Made by a program: the position numbers and the translations under genes. Shown piece after piece: positions 17,537 through 26,950 of a DNA stretch of 64,000 nt. Origin of the DNA: Ideonella sp. (GTDB lineage: Bacteria; Pseudomonadota; Gammaproteobacteria; Burkholderiales; Burkholderiaceae_C); NCBI GenBank assembly GCA_015075165.1, contig JABTUY010000004.1, forward strand, positions 434,001 through 498,000, read 5' to 3'. How positions within the stretch are numbered: the stretch's first letter is position 1; each line of letters opens with the position of its first letter. The notes beneath the pieces were generated by a model. That model worked only from the letters and a program-made list of their open reading frames with translations. It was not told where the DNA came from and made no database searches.

Positions 17537-18835
17537 TCAGCTCCCCGCCGCGAAGTCGCGCCAGCTGCCCGGTATGCGCACCAGCGAGCCCTGGGTGCGG
17601 TTGATGGTGGCAAGCACCCCCGGGTCGAACACGATCGCCGGCGCGCCTTGCATCGACAAGGCCCCTTCGGCGACGACGGCTCCCTGGACGAGCGTGCTGC
17701 CTGCCGTGGTGGCCCAGCTGCTCGCGCCGGATGGGTCGAACAGGTACAGCACACCGTACAGCTGCAGGTTGGCCGACACGGTCAGGTCACCCTGAACGAC
17801 CAGCATCACCGGCGTGCTCGGTGACCCGAAGACCCGGTTCGAGTCGATGGTCAGCGGCCCCTGCACCCAGACCACGCGCCCGGGATTGCGGGCGATCGCG
17901 TTGGCCACTGCGGTGTCGCAGTCGCCGCTGCAGGTCACCTGGATCGCCGCCGGCTGCGTTCGGTAGGTGGTGCGATCCATGCCGAAGAACGAAACGAACA
18001 TCCGCTCCGCGGTGAGCGCACCGAGCACCGGATCCGCCGTGATCACCGAATCCGCCGCCGGCGTACCCGGGGTGCTGCTCAATACGGCATTGCCGCTGTT
18101 GGCGAGCGCGCCACCGGCATCGATGGTCACGCCGCGCGAGCCCGGGTCGGCGTTGCTGATGCGCACCGCGTCGCCGTTGAAGTTCAGCGCCCCGCGGACG
18201 GTGAGCGCCGCCGTCGGCGGCGTGGCCAGCGCCGAGTTCAGCCCGAGCAGCACCGAGACCTCGGCCACCGCGTCGGCGCTGCCGGTGGTCGAGGCGGCAT
18301 AGCACTGCGTGCCCAGGCTGCTGCAGCCGCGCGACACGACACGCACGACACCGGGCTGCGTGATGCCGCTGGTTTCGAAGCGCACCTGGAACGTCGGGGC
18401 CAGTCCGCCCACCGGCTCCGCGAGCACCGGCGCCCCGGCGGACGGGCCCGGACAGCTGCAGGTGCCGCCGGCGTTCAGCAGCATGCAGGTGGGGCGCAGT
18501 GTCGGTTGGGCACCCGAGGCGACGAAGACGCCGCCGGCGTCCTGCGCCAGCATGCGCTGGCGAAACGTGCTCAGCGTGCCGCTCGCGTCGGGCTGGCAGG
18601 CGGCGTCGATGCGTCCGCTGCCCAGCTGGCTGACGGCAAAGTCGATTCCCGACTCCGCCGCCTCGAACGCCTGCGTCGCGCGTTGGTTGTTCACCGACGT
18701 GCGCTGTTCGAAGATCAGATTGCGACCGGCGTACGCGGTGACGAGCGCCAGGATGAAGAACAGCACCACCACGACCAGCAGCGCAGCGGCGCCACGCTGA
18801 CGGGCGCGGAAGGGGGCGGTGTCGAACACGGTCAT
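17537..18835 (-). CDS. pilX: PilX-like type IV pilus assembly protein
   Basis: A 432-residue protein with the PilX N-terminal domain: RQRGAAALLVVVVLFFILALVTAYAGRNLIFEQRTS, a hydrophobic helix followed by the conserved Asn-Leu-Ile region. The start at MTVFDTAPF is supported by an AGGAG site 8 nt upstream. It is more than twice the length of the usual PilX. The C-terminal half is a Thr/Ser/Val-rich beta-like domain (roughly 215-400). It sits between pilW and pilV, as expected. Confidence 0.8.
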   Translation of the reverse strand: MTVFDTAPFRARQRGAAALLVVVVLFFILALVTAYAGRNLIFEQRTSVNNQRATQAFEAAESGIDFAVSQLGSGRIDAACQPDASGTLSTFRQRMLAQDAGGVFVASGAQPTLRPTCMLLNAGGTCSCPGPSAGAPVLAEPVGGLAPTFQVRFETSGITQPGVVRVVSRGCSSLGTQCYAASTTGSADAVAEVSVLLGLNSALATPPTAALTVRGALNFNGDAVRISNADPGSRGVTIDAGGALANSGNAVLSSTPGTPAADSVITADPVLGALTAERMFVSFFGMDRTTYRTQPAAIQVTCSGDCDTAVANAIARNPGRVVWVQGPLTIDSNRVFGSPSTPVMLVVQGDLTVSANLQLYGVLYLFDPSGASSWATTAGSTLVQGAVVAEGALSMQGAPAIVFDPGVLATINRTQGSLVRIPGSWRDFAAGS

Positions 18836-18858
18836 GGCTCGCTCCTGCGTCGTGGTGG

Positions 18859-19545
18859 TCAGGCCGGGCAAGCGCCGGCGATCACGTCATTGCGCAGCCT
18901 GACGTTGCTGCGTGCGGTACGACGTACCGCCGGGTCGTGCACCGCGGTGCCGTCGATCAGCACCGTGATCTCGCGCACCGTCTGCTTCGGCGGGCAGGTG
19001 GTCGAGCCTATGGGGCAGGGGTTGAAGCACGCCAGGTCGATGTCGTGGCTGTTCAGCGTGACCTGGAAGTCGGTGACGCGCAGCGTGCTGCCGTCGGTGA
19101 GTGGCTGCCACGCGCCGCCGACGTACATCTGGATCACACCGCTGGTCAGCCGAAAGCCGTGGTCGCTGGCCGTGCCGGGCGCGTAGCCGAACTGCACCGC
19201 CGACGCCGCGACGCCGCTGCTCAGCGCACCGAGCGGCGTGAAGGGGTTGCTGGCCACCGATGTGGCGCCGGCATGCCAGATGCCGCTTTCGGCATTGCCC
19301 CAGTAGCCCGAGCGGCGCAGATCGCGCGCGATCACGTCGGCCGTCGCACGCAGGTCTTGCTGAATCTGAGTTTCCAGCATCAGGCGTCGGTTGTCGCCGA
19401 GCTGGTTCGACACCACCACAGTGGCCCCGGCCACGACGAACAGGCCGATGGCCACGCCGACCATCAGCTCGACGATTGACAGGCCTCGCTGTGATGCGAA
19501 CCGCCGGGTGCGGCGTGCCAGGGCGAGAGGGCGCGGCTTCAACAT
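18859..19545 (-). CDS. pilW: PilW-like type IV minor pilin
   Basis: A 228-residue prepilin with cleavage motif SQRG|LSIVELMVGVAIGLFVVAGATVVVSNQ and the PilW signature RRLMLETQIQQDLRATADVIARDLRRSGYWGNA. The ATG lies within the end of the preceding fimT-like gene (7-nt overlap), showing translational coupling. It contributes to the tip complex that starts pilus assembly. Confidence 0.87.
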   Translation of the reverse strand: MLKPRPLALARRTRRFASQRGLSIVELMVGVAIGLFVVAGATVVVSNQLGDNRRLMLETQIQQDLRATADVIARDLRRSGYWGNAESGIWHAGATSVASNPFTPLGALSSGVAASAVQFGYAPGTASDHGFRLTSGVIQMYVGGAWQPLTDGSTLRVTDFQVTLNSHDIDLACFNPCPIGSTTCPPKQTVREITVLIDGTAVHDPAVRRTARSNVRLRNDVIAGACPA

Positions 19546-20117
19546 GGCGTGGGTACTCCTGCGATCGAGCCGTTGGGCGAGCACACCGCGGGCCGGCCGA
19601 CGCTGTTGACGATCGTGCGCAGCTGCCCGCTGACGGCACTTTGAACATCGACCGCGAAGCTCGCCGGTGTGGCCAGACCTTGCGGCGGCGCGAACGTCAC
19701 CGCGCTGGCCGGGTTGGTCGCGATCGCAACCCCGTCGCCGCGCGCCACCTGCACGGTCTTGATGGCCTGCACGCTGGCCGGCGTGCAGACGTTGGGTGGC
19801 GTGAGCGTGCAATCGCAGCTCGCGGTAACGCCGACCGGAACCGTGTGCAGCGTGTAGCACGTCATCTGGCCATTGCTGCCGAAGCTGACGCGCACCGAGT
19901 CGCCGTTATGGCGTGCCACCACCGAGCGCGCCATCTGCAGGTCGGTCACCAGTTCGGCGTTGACACCTTGCACGCGCTGACGCGCGATGGCACCGCGCAT
20001 CGACGGCGCGACCACCGCGATCAGGATACCGACGATCGCGATCGCGACGACCATCTCGATCAGCGTGACGCCGTTCGGCATGGTGGCGCGCAATGCCGGC
20101 TTCATTGCGGCCAGCAC
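19539..20117 (-). CDS. GspH/FimT-like pseudopilin (second copy)
   Basis: A 192-residue prepilin: PNG|VTLIEMVVAIAIVGILIAVVAPSMRGAI, followed by the FimT/GspH segment VNAELVTDLQMARSVVARHNGDSVRVSF. Several cysteines (CYT, CDC, VC and a C-terminal C) suggest disulfides. It is paralogous to the gene at 20667-21212: both share the AELVTDLQ.AR / AQLATDLQFAR block and a Cys-rich centre. It overlaps pilE by 16 nt. Confidence 0.83.
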   Translation of the reverse strand: MLAAMKPALRATMPNGVTLIEMVVAIAIVGILIAVVAPSMRGAIARQRVQGVNAELVTDLQMARSVVARHNGDSVRVSFGSNGQMTCYTLHTVPVGVTASCDCTLTPPNVCTPASVQAIKTVQVARGDGVAIATNPASAVTFAPPQGLATPASFAVDVQSAVSGQLRTIVNSVGRPAVCSPNGSIAGVPTPC

Positions 20118-20575
20118 CGGTTGGCGTTGGAGGGGTCGGCGGTACCGCCGGAGTCGGCCGAGTTGTGGCCGATCGTGCCGGCGCTCATCGTCACGGTGAA
20201 GCTGCGGCAGCGTGTGTCGCCGAATTGCGGCGAGCCCGACTTGGCCGTCGCCGTCATCTGGTATTGCGTCGCGCCGGAGGAATCGATACCGAGCGAATAA
20301 TGGCCCTCTGGCGAATCGGCCGTGGCGCCCACCATCGACGCGATAGCCGACGCATACGCGGGGTTGTTGCCGCGAAAGCGCTCCTGTGCCAACTGCAGCC
20401 GATTGAGCCCGGCGATCGCATCGCCACGGCGGCCCTTGCGCACGCTGTCCTGGTAGGAGGGGATCGCCACCATGGCCAGCACCGCCAGCACCGCCAACGC
20501 CACCAGCAGCTCGATCAGCGTGAAGCCACCATCCGTGTGGCGGCCTGGGGACGGCAGGCTGGGGCTGTGACGCAT
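20102..20575 (-). CDS. pilE: Type IV pilin PilE
   Basis: A 157-residue prepilin: DGG|FTLIELLVALAVLAVLAMVAIPSYQDSVRKGRRGDA, the typical PilE N-terminus with Glu5, and a C-terminal disulfide loop pair (TRCRSF and NRCWPQ). It is probably a minor pilin of the PilE type, as in Pseudomonas fimU-pilE clusters, rather than the major subunit. The start at MRHSPSLPS was chosen because upstream in-frame codons read through the intergenic region. Confidence 0.87.
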   Translation of the reverse strand: MRHSPSLPSPGRHTDGGFTLIELLVALAVLAVLAMVAIPSYQDSVRKGRRGDAIAGLNRLQLAQERFRGNNPAYASAIASMVGATADSPEGHYSLGIDSSGATQYQMTATAKSGSPQFGDTRCRSFTVTMSAGTIGHNSADSGGTADPSNANRCWPQ

Positions 20576-20666
20576 GTCACGATTATCCGAACGCAGACCA
20601 GCCTGTAACCTGCGGCGGCTGCCGTTCGTCTGCCGGTGCCTGCCGCTGGTCGGTACGGGTGTGGCG

Positions 20667-21212
20667 TCAGCAGCGGCGTTCGCCGGCCAACCCCTGTGGG
20701 CTGCAGCTGCGCACGCGGCCGACGAGGCTGACGACCTGGTGGATCGTGCGGCCATCGCGGCCTTCGATCCGCAGCGTGGCCGTGGGTGTGACCGTGCCGC
20801 GCACCGGGTCGATCAGCAGGCTGCCGACGTTCGCACGCACCTGGGTATCGCCGCTGGCCGCCATCGACACCGAGCGCAGCAGTTCGGCCGGTGTGCGGCA
20901 GCCCGCCGGCTGCCCGGCGTTGCCGCAACTGCAGTTGGCTGCCGAGCCGGTGTGCACCATGTAGCAGGTGCCACCGGCCTGGTCGTGGAGGCTGAAGCGC
21001 ACCACGGTGTTCAGCGCGACAGCCTGGCTGCGCGCGAACTGCAGGTCGGTCGCGAGCTGCGCGGCCACGCCGCGCAGGTTGGCGCGCTGGCGCAGCGATG
21101 CAAACGACGGCAGCGCCGAGCCGATCACGATCGACAGGATCGCCAGCACGCTCATCGCCTCGACGAGCGTCACACCGCGTTGACGGCTGAATGCAGGGGC
21201 TGTGTTCGACAT
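20667..21212 (-). CDS. GspH/FimT-like pseudopilin (first copy, FimU position)
   Basis: A 181-residue prepilin with cleavage motif RQRG|VTLVEAMSVLAILSIVIGSALPSFASL and the GspH block VAAQLATDLQFARSQAVALNTVVRFSL. It is the first gene of the minor pilin operon, the place of fimU/fimT in other bacteria. It is 91 nt upstream of pilE on the same strand. Confidence 0.85.
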   Translation of the reverse strand: MSNTAPAFSRQRGVTLVEAMSVLAILSIVIGSALPSFASLRQRANLRGVAAQLATDLQFARSQAVALNTVVRFSLHDQAGGTCYMVHTGSAANCSCGNAGQPAGCRTPAELLRSVSMAASGDTQVRANVGSLLIDPVRGTVTPTATLRIEGRDGRTIHQVVSLVGRVRSCSPQGLAGERRC

Positions 21213-21354
21213 GGTGGCCTCCGTGATGTGCGTCGAATCGATGAACGCACTGTAGGAAGCCGCGCCGCGCGTCGCGTCGCTCGCGCGAGGGTTCGGCGCA
21301 CACCCTCGGCGGTGTCGCCGCGTCGGGTGCCCCCTTGTGGGGGAGGTGATCTCG

Positions 21355-21798
21355 TCAGATGTCGCGGATCAGTCGGCGGAACTCGTCGACGTCCTCGAAG
21401 CTGCGATACACCGACGCGAAGCGCACGTACGCCACCTTGTCGAGCCGGCGCAGTTCGCGCATCACCAGCTCGCCGAGGCGGCTGCTGGGCACCTCGCGCG
21501 CGCCACTGGCCAGCAGCCGCTCCTGGATGCGCTCGAGCGCGGCGTCGACCTGCTCCATGCTGACCGGGCGTTTGCGCAGCGCCAGCAGCATCGACGCACG
21601 CAACTTCGCCGCGTCGAAGTCGACGCGCGCACCGTCCTTCTTGGCCACCGCGGGCAGCGTGATCTCGGCGCGCTCGTAGGTCGTGAAGCGCTTGTCGCAC
21701 TTCAGGCAGCGGCGGCGTCGGCGGACGACGTCGCCTTCATCGGACTCGCGTGTCTCGACGACCTGCGTTTCGTCGTGGCTGCAGAAAGGGCAGCGCAT
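21355..21798 (-). CDS. nrdR: NrdR, transcriptional repressor of ribonucleotide reductase genes
   Basis: A 147-residue repressor. The N-terminal zinc ribbon is CPFCSHDE...CLKCDKRF and the ATP-cone domain starts at about residue 49 ([16 protein letters not shown]). It senses ATP/dATP and represses nrd operons. It lies 17 nt downstream of glyA, a common glyA-nrdR pairing in betaproteobacteria. Two GC-rich hairpins (21307-21320 and 21330-21343) follow its stop codon. Confidence 0.96.
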   Translation of the reverse strand: MRCPFCSHDETQVVETRESDEGDVVRRRRRCLKCDKRFTTYERAEITLPAVAKKDGARVDFDAAKLRASMLLALRKRPVSMEQVDAALERIQERLLASGAREVPSSRLGELVMRELRRLDKVAYVRFASVYRSFEDVDEFRRLIRDI

Positions 21799-21815
21799 CG
21801 AGCTGACGACCGCGC

Positions 21816-23063
21816 CTAGCGGTAGACCGGGAACTCGCGCGTCAGGCGCGCCACCTTCTCGCGCACCGCGGCGATCACGCGCTCGTCAGTGGGCGTGTCG
21901 AGCACATCGGCGATCAGCTCGGCGGTCTGTCGCGCCTCGGCGGCACCGAAGCCGCGTGTGGTCATCGCCGGCGAGCCCAGGCGCACGCCGCTGGTCACCA
22001 TGGGCTTCTGCGGGTCGTTCGGGATCGCGTTCTTGTTGCAGGTGATGTGGGCGCGGCCGAGCACCGCTTCGGCGTCCTTGCCGGTGATGCCCTTGGGTCG
22101 CAGGTCCACCAGCATCAGGTGGCTCTCGGTGCGGCCCGAGACGATGCGCAGGCCGCGCCGCACCAGCGTCTCGGCCATCGCCGCCGCGTTGTCGATCACC
22201 TGCTGCTGGTAGAGCTTGAACGACGGATCGAGCGCCTCCTTCAGCGCCACCGCCTTGGCGGCGATCACGTGCATCAGCGGGCCACCCTGGATGCCTGGAA
22301 ACACGGCGCTGTTGATCGCCTTGGCGACCGACTCCTTCATCAGCACGAGGCCGCCGCGCGGACCGCGCAACGTCTTGTGCGTGGTGGTGGTGACCACGTC
22401 GGCATGCGGCACCGGGTTCGGATAGAGCTCGGCCGCGATCAGCCCGGCGTAGTGCGCCATGTCGACCATGAAGATCGCGCCGATCTCGCGTGCGACGGCC
22501 GCGAAGCGCGCGAAATCGATGCGCAGCGAATACGCCGATGCGCCGGCGATGACCAGCTTCGGGCGGTGCTCCAGCGCCAGCTTGCGCATCGCGTCGTAGT
22601 CGATCGCCTCGTTGCGGTCGAGGCCGTAGCTGATCACCTTGAACCACTTGCCGCTCATGTTCAGCGGCATGCCGTGGGTCAGGTGGCCGCCTTCGGCCAG
22701 GCTCATGCCCATGATCGTGTCGCCGGGTCTCAGCAGACCGAACAGCACCGACTGGTTGGCCTGCGAGCCCGAGTTGGGCTGCACGTTCGCGTGTTCGGCG
22801 CCGAACACGCGCTTGGCGCGTTCGATCGCCAGCCGCTCGACCTCGTCGACGTGCTCGCAGCCGCCGTAGTAGCGCTTGCCGGGGTAGCCCTCGGCGTACT
22901 TGTTGGTGAGCTGGCTGCCCTGCGCGGCCATCACCGCCGGCGACGTGTAGTTCTCCGACGCGATCAGCTCGATGTGGTCTTCCTGGCGCTGGTTCTCGGC
23001 CGTGATGCTGGCCCAGATCTCCGGATCGGTCTGGGCTACGGTGGAGGTGGAACGGTCGAACAT
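21816..23063 (-). CDS. glyA: Serine hydroxymethyltransferase
   Basis: A 415-residue PLP enzyme that converts serine and tetrahydrofolate to glycine and methylene-THF. The PLP lysine lies in [49 protein letters not shown] is the conserved N-terminal substrate region. The upstream 205 bases to the transglycosylase stop hold no gene. Confidence 0.97.
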   Translation of the reverse strand: MFDRSTSTVAQTDPEIWASITAENQRQEDHIELIASENYTSPAVMAAQGSQLTNKYAEGYPGKRYYGGCEHVDEVERLAIERAKRVFGAEHANVQPNSGSQANQSVLFGLLRPGDTIMGMSLAEGGHLTHGMPLNMSGKWFKVISYGLDRNEAIDYDAMRKLALEHRPKLVIAGASAYSLRIDFARFAAVAREIGAIFMVDMAHYAGLIAAELYPNPVPHADVVTTTTHKTLRGPRGGLVLMKESVAKAINSAVFPGIQGGPLMHVIAAKAVALKEALDPSFKLYQQQVIDNAAAMAETLVRRGLRIVSGRTESHLMLVDLRPKGITGKDAEAVLGRAHITCNKNAIPNDPQKPMVTSGVRLGSPAMTTRGFGAAEARQTAELIADVLDTPTDERVIAAVREKVARLTREFPVYR

Positions 23064-23268
23064 GTCGGGGCTGCCCCTTGGTCACTGAAGCCTGCGCGGA
23101 CCATTCGATCGCCGACGGCGCGGTCCCGAGGCTGCCCAGGCGAGCGGCGAACCCCGGGCACCAACGGCGGGCCCGGGCCGCGCTTCCTGGTGGTCGATCC
23201 ACCTTGGACCGTGGTCAGGTCCTATCGCCAGTCGCGCGTGCTGCGCAGTCTAGCCGAGCGGGCGTCGC

Positions 23269-24240
23269 TCAACGGTTCGCCCAGGCCAGCTGGTCGACGT
23301 CGGCGCTCACAGGGCTCGGCGGCGACAACTCGAGCGCGGCAGCCGAAGTCTTGACCTCCGATACCGCCAGGGCGGTGGGTGTCGTGTTGGGCTGCGGCAA
23401 CTCGGCCGGGACAACCGAAGTCTTCACGTCCGACACCGCCGCGGCGGCGGGCACCGGGGTGGGCAGTGGCACGTTCAACGCCACCCATTTGCCGTCGGCG
23501 ATGCGGCGGATGTTCGATTGCTCGGCGAGCACCTTCACGGCATAGCCGCCGTCGTCGGCGAGGTTGGCCGCACCGACGTAGTACCTCAGGCCGCCCTCGA
23601 GGCTGCCGGCGCGGGCGATGCAATCTTTCAGCACCTGCACACCGACGCGCAGGTTGGTGACCGGGTCGAATGCCGCGCGCACGCCGCCGTAGCGCTCGTA
23701 CTTCTCGTCGTGCACGCGCGTCAGCACCTGCATCAGGCCCTGCGCACCGACCGAGCTCTGCGCGAACGGATTGAAGCTCGATTCGATGGCCATCACTGCC
23801 AGGATCAACGTCGGATCGAGGTTGGCACGACGGCCGCTGTCCCAGGCCTCTTGCACCAGCCGGCTGACCGGCTCGAGCGCGACCCGATAGCGGCGCGACA
23901 GCCAGCTGGCTACCGACGCTTGCTGCTTCGACAGGCTGGCCGGATCGGCGGCCGTGACGCGGGATGCGGCGTCGGGCATGGCTGGCTCCAGCGGAGCCTC
24001 GCCCGCCTGGCGCGCTTCCTGTCGCGCGAGCAACCAGCCGAGTGCGTGCCGTTCGGCCTCTTCGCGCAAGTCTGGCCTCGCCGCTGCGAACAGCAGCGTT
24101 CCGCACACCACTGCCAGCCCCAGAATCGCCAACGTGTTGTGGCTGGCCTCGAGCATGCCGATGCCGACATCGCGCGCGAACGTTGCCGCAGCGCGCGTAC
24201 AGGCGCGGTAGATTTCGCTGAGAGGGCTCGGGGTCTTCAC
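23269..24240 (-). CDS. Lytic transglycosylase (SLT domain)
   Basis: A 323-residue murein-cleaving enzyme. The N-terminus has a hydrophobic segment (about 27-47), probably a membrane anchor. The SLT domain (about 100-225) shows LILAVMAIESSFNPFAQSSVGAQGLMQVL with the catalytic Glu in AIESSFN, then YVGAANL. The C-terminal 90 residues are Ala/Val/Pro-rich and contain two near repeats (VSDVKTSVV and VSEVKTSAA). The start codon is GTG with an AAAGG site. A strong sigma-70-like promoter lies upstream. Confidence 0.88.
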   Translation of the reverse strand: MKTPSPLSEIYRACTRAAATFARDVGIGMLEASHNTLAILGLAVVCGTLLFAAARPDLREEAERHALGWLLARQEARQAGEAPLEPAMPDAASRVTAADPASLSKQQASVASWLSRRYRVALEPVSRLVQEAWDSGRRANLDPTLILAVMAIESSFNPFAQSSVGAQGLMQVLTRVHDEKYERYGGVRAAFDPVTNLRVGVQVLKDCIARAGSLEGGLRYYVGAANLADDGGYAVKVLAEQSNIRRIADGKWVALNVPLPTPVPAAAAVSDVKTSVVPAELPQPNTTPTALAVSEVKTSAAALELSPPSPVSADVDQLAWANR

Positions 24241-24285
24241 GACTACCTTTGCGTGCAGGAGTTTGCTCTGCGCAGGGGTGCCGCG

Positions 24286-24315
24286 ATTCTAGGTAGATGC
24301 AAAATAACCAGTCAA
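24286..24315 (-). promoter_or_regulatory. Sigma-70-type promoter for the lytic transglycosylase
   Basis: Read on the minus strand: TTGACT (24315-24310), an 18-nt spacer, then TAGAAT (24291-24286), about 45 nt upstream of the GTG start. It lies in a short AT-rich island (24290-24350) shared with the divergent ubiD gene. Such AT-rich DNA is rare in this window. Confidence 0.6.
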
Positions 24316-24347
24316 TTATAAGATTTGATTGATAAATAACCAAATGT

Positions 24348-25922
24348 ATGAAAATTCGTGACCTTCGAGGCTTTCTGGAAAACCTCGACGCGGTGGGTGA
24401 ACTGCGGCGAGTCGACGTTCCGGTCGCGCCGAGGCTCGAAATGACTGCGCTGGCGGACCTGGTTCTGCGCCGGGAGGGGCCGGCTCTGTTGTTCACGAAT
24501 CCATCGGGGTTCACGACGCCGGTTCTTGCCAACTTGTTCGGCACCCCTAAACGCGTTGCGCTTGGAATGGGGGCTGAGGGCATCGATGAGCTGCGCCAAA
24601 TTGGTGCATTGCTGGCCTCGCTGCGCGAGCCGGAGCCGCCTAAGGGTTTGCGCGACGCCGGCCGCTTGGTCGAAATGGCCGCTGCGATCTGGCGAATGAA
24701 GCCCACGCGGCGATCCGACGGCCCGTGTCGCGAGGTGCAGATCGAAGGACCCGATGTGGACCTCTCGCGCTGGCCGATCCAGACCTGCTGGCCTGGCGAT
24801 GCCGGACCGTTACTGACCTGGGGTTTGGTGATCACGCGCGGGCCGCAGTCGGTGCCGAGCGCCCGCAAACGGCAGAATCTGGGCATCTACCGTCAGCAGG
24901 TGATCGGCCGGCGCGAAACGATCATGCGCTGGTTGCCCCATCGCGGCGGCGCGCTCGACTTTCGCGACTTCGCGCGCGCCAATCCCGGTCAGCCGTTCCC
25001 GCTGGCGGTGGCGTTGGGAGTGGACCCGGCTACCATGCTGGGGGCGGTGACGCCGGTGCCCGACACGCTGTCGGAGTACCAGTTCGCCGGGTTGCTGCGA
25101 GGCGCCCCCACCGAACTGGTCGACGCAGCGGTGGGCGAGGCCGGTGTGGCGCTGCAGGTGCCGGCGCGGGCCGAGATCGTGCTCGAGGGCCACATCCCGC
25201 CGGCGCCATCCGGCTTCGAAGGGCGCAGCGAGCATGGCGTGGTGTGCAAGGCGATCGATGGCTACCTGCACGCGCTCGAGGGCCCGTTCGGTGACCACAC
25301 CGGCTACTACAACGAGCAGGAGTGGTTCCCGGTCTTTCGCCTCGACCGCCTCACGCATCGCTGCGACCCGATCTACCACTCCACCCACACCGGTAAGCCG
25401 CCCGACGAGCCCTCGGTGCTCGGCGCCGCGCTGAACGAGGTGTTCGTGCCGATCCTGCAGCGGCAGTTTCCCGAGATCGTCGACTTCTATTTGCCGCCCG
25501 AGGGCTGTAGCTACCGCCTGGCGGTGCTGTCGATCCGCAAGCAGTACGCCGGGCATGCCAAACGAGTGATGTTCGGCCTGTGGAGTTTCCTGCGCCAGTT
25601 CATGTATACGAAGTTCATCGTGGTCACCGACGACGACATCGACATCCGCGACTGGAAGGAGGTGGTGTGGGCAATCACCACACGCTGCGACCCGGTGCGA
25701 GATGCGACGCTGGTCGAGCGCACGCCGATCGATTACCTCGATTTCGCTTCGCCGACGAGCGGGCTCGGCGGCAAGATGGGGCTCGACGCCACCCGCAAGT
25801 GGCCTGCGGAAGCCAGCCGCGAGTGGGGCCGCACGATCGTGCATGACCCCGCCGCCACCGCTCGTGCGCAGCAGCTGTTCGAGCAACTGATGGGCAGCGT
25901 CGCGCCGACAAACTCCGCTTGA
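24348..25922 (+). CDS. ubiD: UbiD family prenylated-FMN decarboxylase
   Basis: A 524-residue 3-octaprenyl-4-hydroxybenzoate decarboxylase-type enzyme, which uses prenylated FMN supplied by UbiX for ubiquinone synthesis. It starts [13 protein letters not shown] and contains the family blocks [40 protein letters not shown] and [28 protein letters not shown]. No Shine-Dalgarno site precedes the ATG, which sits at the end of an AT-rich island, so a short or leaderless transcript is possible. Confidence 0.92.
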   Translation: MKIRDLRGFLENLDAVGELRRVDVPVAPRLEMTALADLVLRREGPALLFTNPSGFTTPVLANLFGTPKRVALGMGAEGIDELRQIGALLASLREPEPPKGLRDAGRLVEMAAAIWRMKPTRRSDGPCREVQIEGPDVDLSRWPIQTCWPGDAGPLLTWGLVITRGPQSVPSARKRQNLGIYRQQVIGRRETIMRWLPHRGGALDFRDFARANPGQPFPLAVALGVDPATMLGAVTPVPDTLSEYQFAGLLRGAPTELVDAAVGEAGVALQVPARAEIVLEGHIPPAPSGFEGRSEHGVVCKAIDGYLHALEGPFGDHTGYYNEQEWFPVFRLDRLTHRCDPIYHSTHTGKPPDEPSVLGAALNEVFVPILQRQFPEIVDFYLPPEGCSYRLAVLSIRKQYAGHAKRVMFGLWSFLRQFMYTKFIVVTDDDIDIRDWKEVVWAITTRCDPVRDATLVERTPIDYLDFASPTSGLGGKMGLDATRKWPAEASREWGRTIVHDPAATARAQQLFEQLMGSVAPTNSA

Positions 25923-25947
25923 ACTCGGCCGCGGGCGGGTGTATCGT
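25919..25947 (+). promoter_or_regulatory. Promoter of the candidate small RNA
   Basis: TTGAAC (25919-25924), a 17-nt spacer, TATCGT (25942-25947). The predicted transcription start is about 25954. The -35 box overlaps the ubiD stop codon. The spacing is ideal; the -10 box matches consensus at four of six positions. Confidence 0.55.
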
Positions 25948-25953
25948 GTGTTC

Positions 25954-26090
25954 GCCTGCTTGCAGGCAATCGAGTCGATCCGCAGTCTTCTGCGCGACAG
26001 GGGCCCCGGACAGCAAACCTCCGGATCCCCGCCTGGTGACCTAGGTCACCCACCCCTCCGCACCTCCCGGTACGGAGGGGTTTGTGTTTC
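25954..26090 (+). ncRNA. Candidate structured small RNA, about 135 nt, five hairpins
   Basis: The convergent gap between ubiD and the next gene holds five consecutive inverted repeats. H1 has arms 25954-25959/25962-25967; H2 25981-25985/25990-25994; H3 26000-26003 and 26006-26009 paired with 26021-26024 and 26027-26030; H4 is a perfect 16-bp palindrome 26035-26050; H5 has 8-bp arms 26053-26060/26073-26080 followed by tttgtgttt. A promoter precedes H1. No ribosome site with an ORF is evident. I cannot assign it to a known family from memory. Confidence 0.55.
26053..26090 (+). terminator. Rho-independent terminator
   Basis: An 8-bp GC-rich stem, CCCCTCCG / CGGAGGGG, with a 12-nt loop, followed by TTTGTGTTTC. 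The T-rich tail is on the plus strand only, so it ends plus-strand transcripts: ubiD and/or the candidate small RNA. Confidence 0.7.
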
Positions 26091-26128
26091 TGGGGTCGCC
26101 TGACGCCGGGCGATAGCGCCCCGGACGC

Positions 26129-26950
26129 TCAGGCGCCGACCAGCGACGCCGCGAGTTCGCGCAGCACGGCGCGCACGCGGGTGAAGCCCTCGGTCGAGGG
26201 CAACCACTGCAGCGAGGTGCGATGGCTCGGCGCGGCCAAGCCCATCGGCGCCGGCCAGATGCGCACCGGCGAATCGGCCCGCTGGGCCTCGGCCTGAAAC
26301 GCCTTGACCGCGCGCGGCATGTGGTAGCCGTGGGTCACGAGCACCACGTCGCTGATGCCGGCCGCCTTGATCATCGCCAGGCTGAACGTGGCGTTCTCGC
26401 GCGTGTCGTGCGATTCCGCTTCGCTCCAGGTCAACGGCTTGAGATAGTCGCGTTCGGCGATGCGCGCGGCTGCCTCGGCCTCCGTGACACCGACCGGGTC
26501 GCTGCGGCCGATGCCGCCGGAGAACAGGATCGGCGCGCCGGTCAAGCGCGACAGCCACACCGCGTAGTGCAGGCGCTGCAGCGAGATCGAATTGAGATTG
26601 GCCAGCCGGTACTCGGGTGCCATCGCCTGGCGTCCGCCACCGAGTACGACGATCGCCACCTTGGTGCCGGGGGTGGCCGCGAGGCGCTTGATCTCCTGCA
26701 TGCGCTCGAGGCTCAGCGGGGTAGGGGGTCTCAACACCGCGTGCTCCAGCCAATAGCCCACCGCACTCGAGCAGCTCAGCCACATACCCGCTGCACCCAG
26801 CAAGATCACCAGCCAGGCGAGGCTGCGGCGCCAGAACATCAGGCGCGCGCCGACCATCATCAGCAGCAGCCATGGCACCGGCGGCAGCAGCAGTGCCGCC
26901 AGCACGGGCTTCCACGACTGCATGCCCAGGAGGCCGAAGAGTTCGTTCAC
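26129..26950 (-). CDS. YdcF/ElyC family (DUF218) membrane protein
   Basis: A 273-residue protein with two N-terminal membrane helices (about 14-35 and 42-64) and a C-terminal DUF218 domain: VAIVVLGGGRQAMAPEYRLAN, ILFSGGIG and VVLVTHGYHMPRAV. ElyC members affect envelope biogenesis and undecaprenyl-carrier use. The start codon is GTG. It converges with ubiD and the small-RNA candidate. Confidence 0.85.
   Translation of the reverse strand: MNELFGLLGMQSWKPVLAALLLPPVPWLLLMMVGARLMFWRRSLAWLVILLGAAGMWLSCSSAVGYWLEHAVLRPPTPLSLERMQEIKRLAATPGTKVAIVVLGGGRQAMAPEYRLANLNSISLQRLHYAVWLSRLTGAPILFSGGIGRSDPVGVTEAEAAARIAERDYLKPLTWSEAESHDTRENATFSLAMIKAAGISDVVLVTHGYHMPRAVKAFQAEAQRADSPVRIWPAPMGLAAPSHRTSLQWLPSTEGFTRVRAVLRELAASLVGA

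Noticed and set aside
21307..21343. Two hairpins after nrdR as a rho-independent terminator
   Set aside because: Stems are GC-rich but no T-run follows on the minus strand; they fit the dispersed hairpin repeats better.
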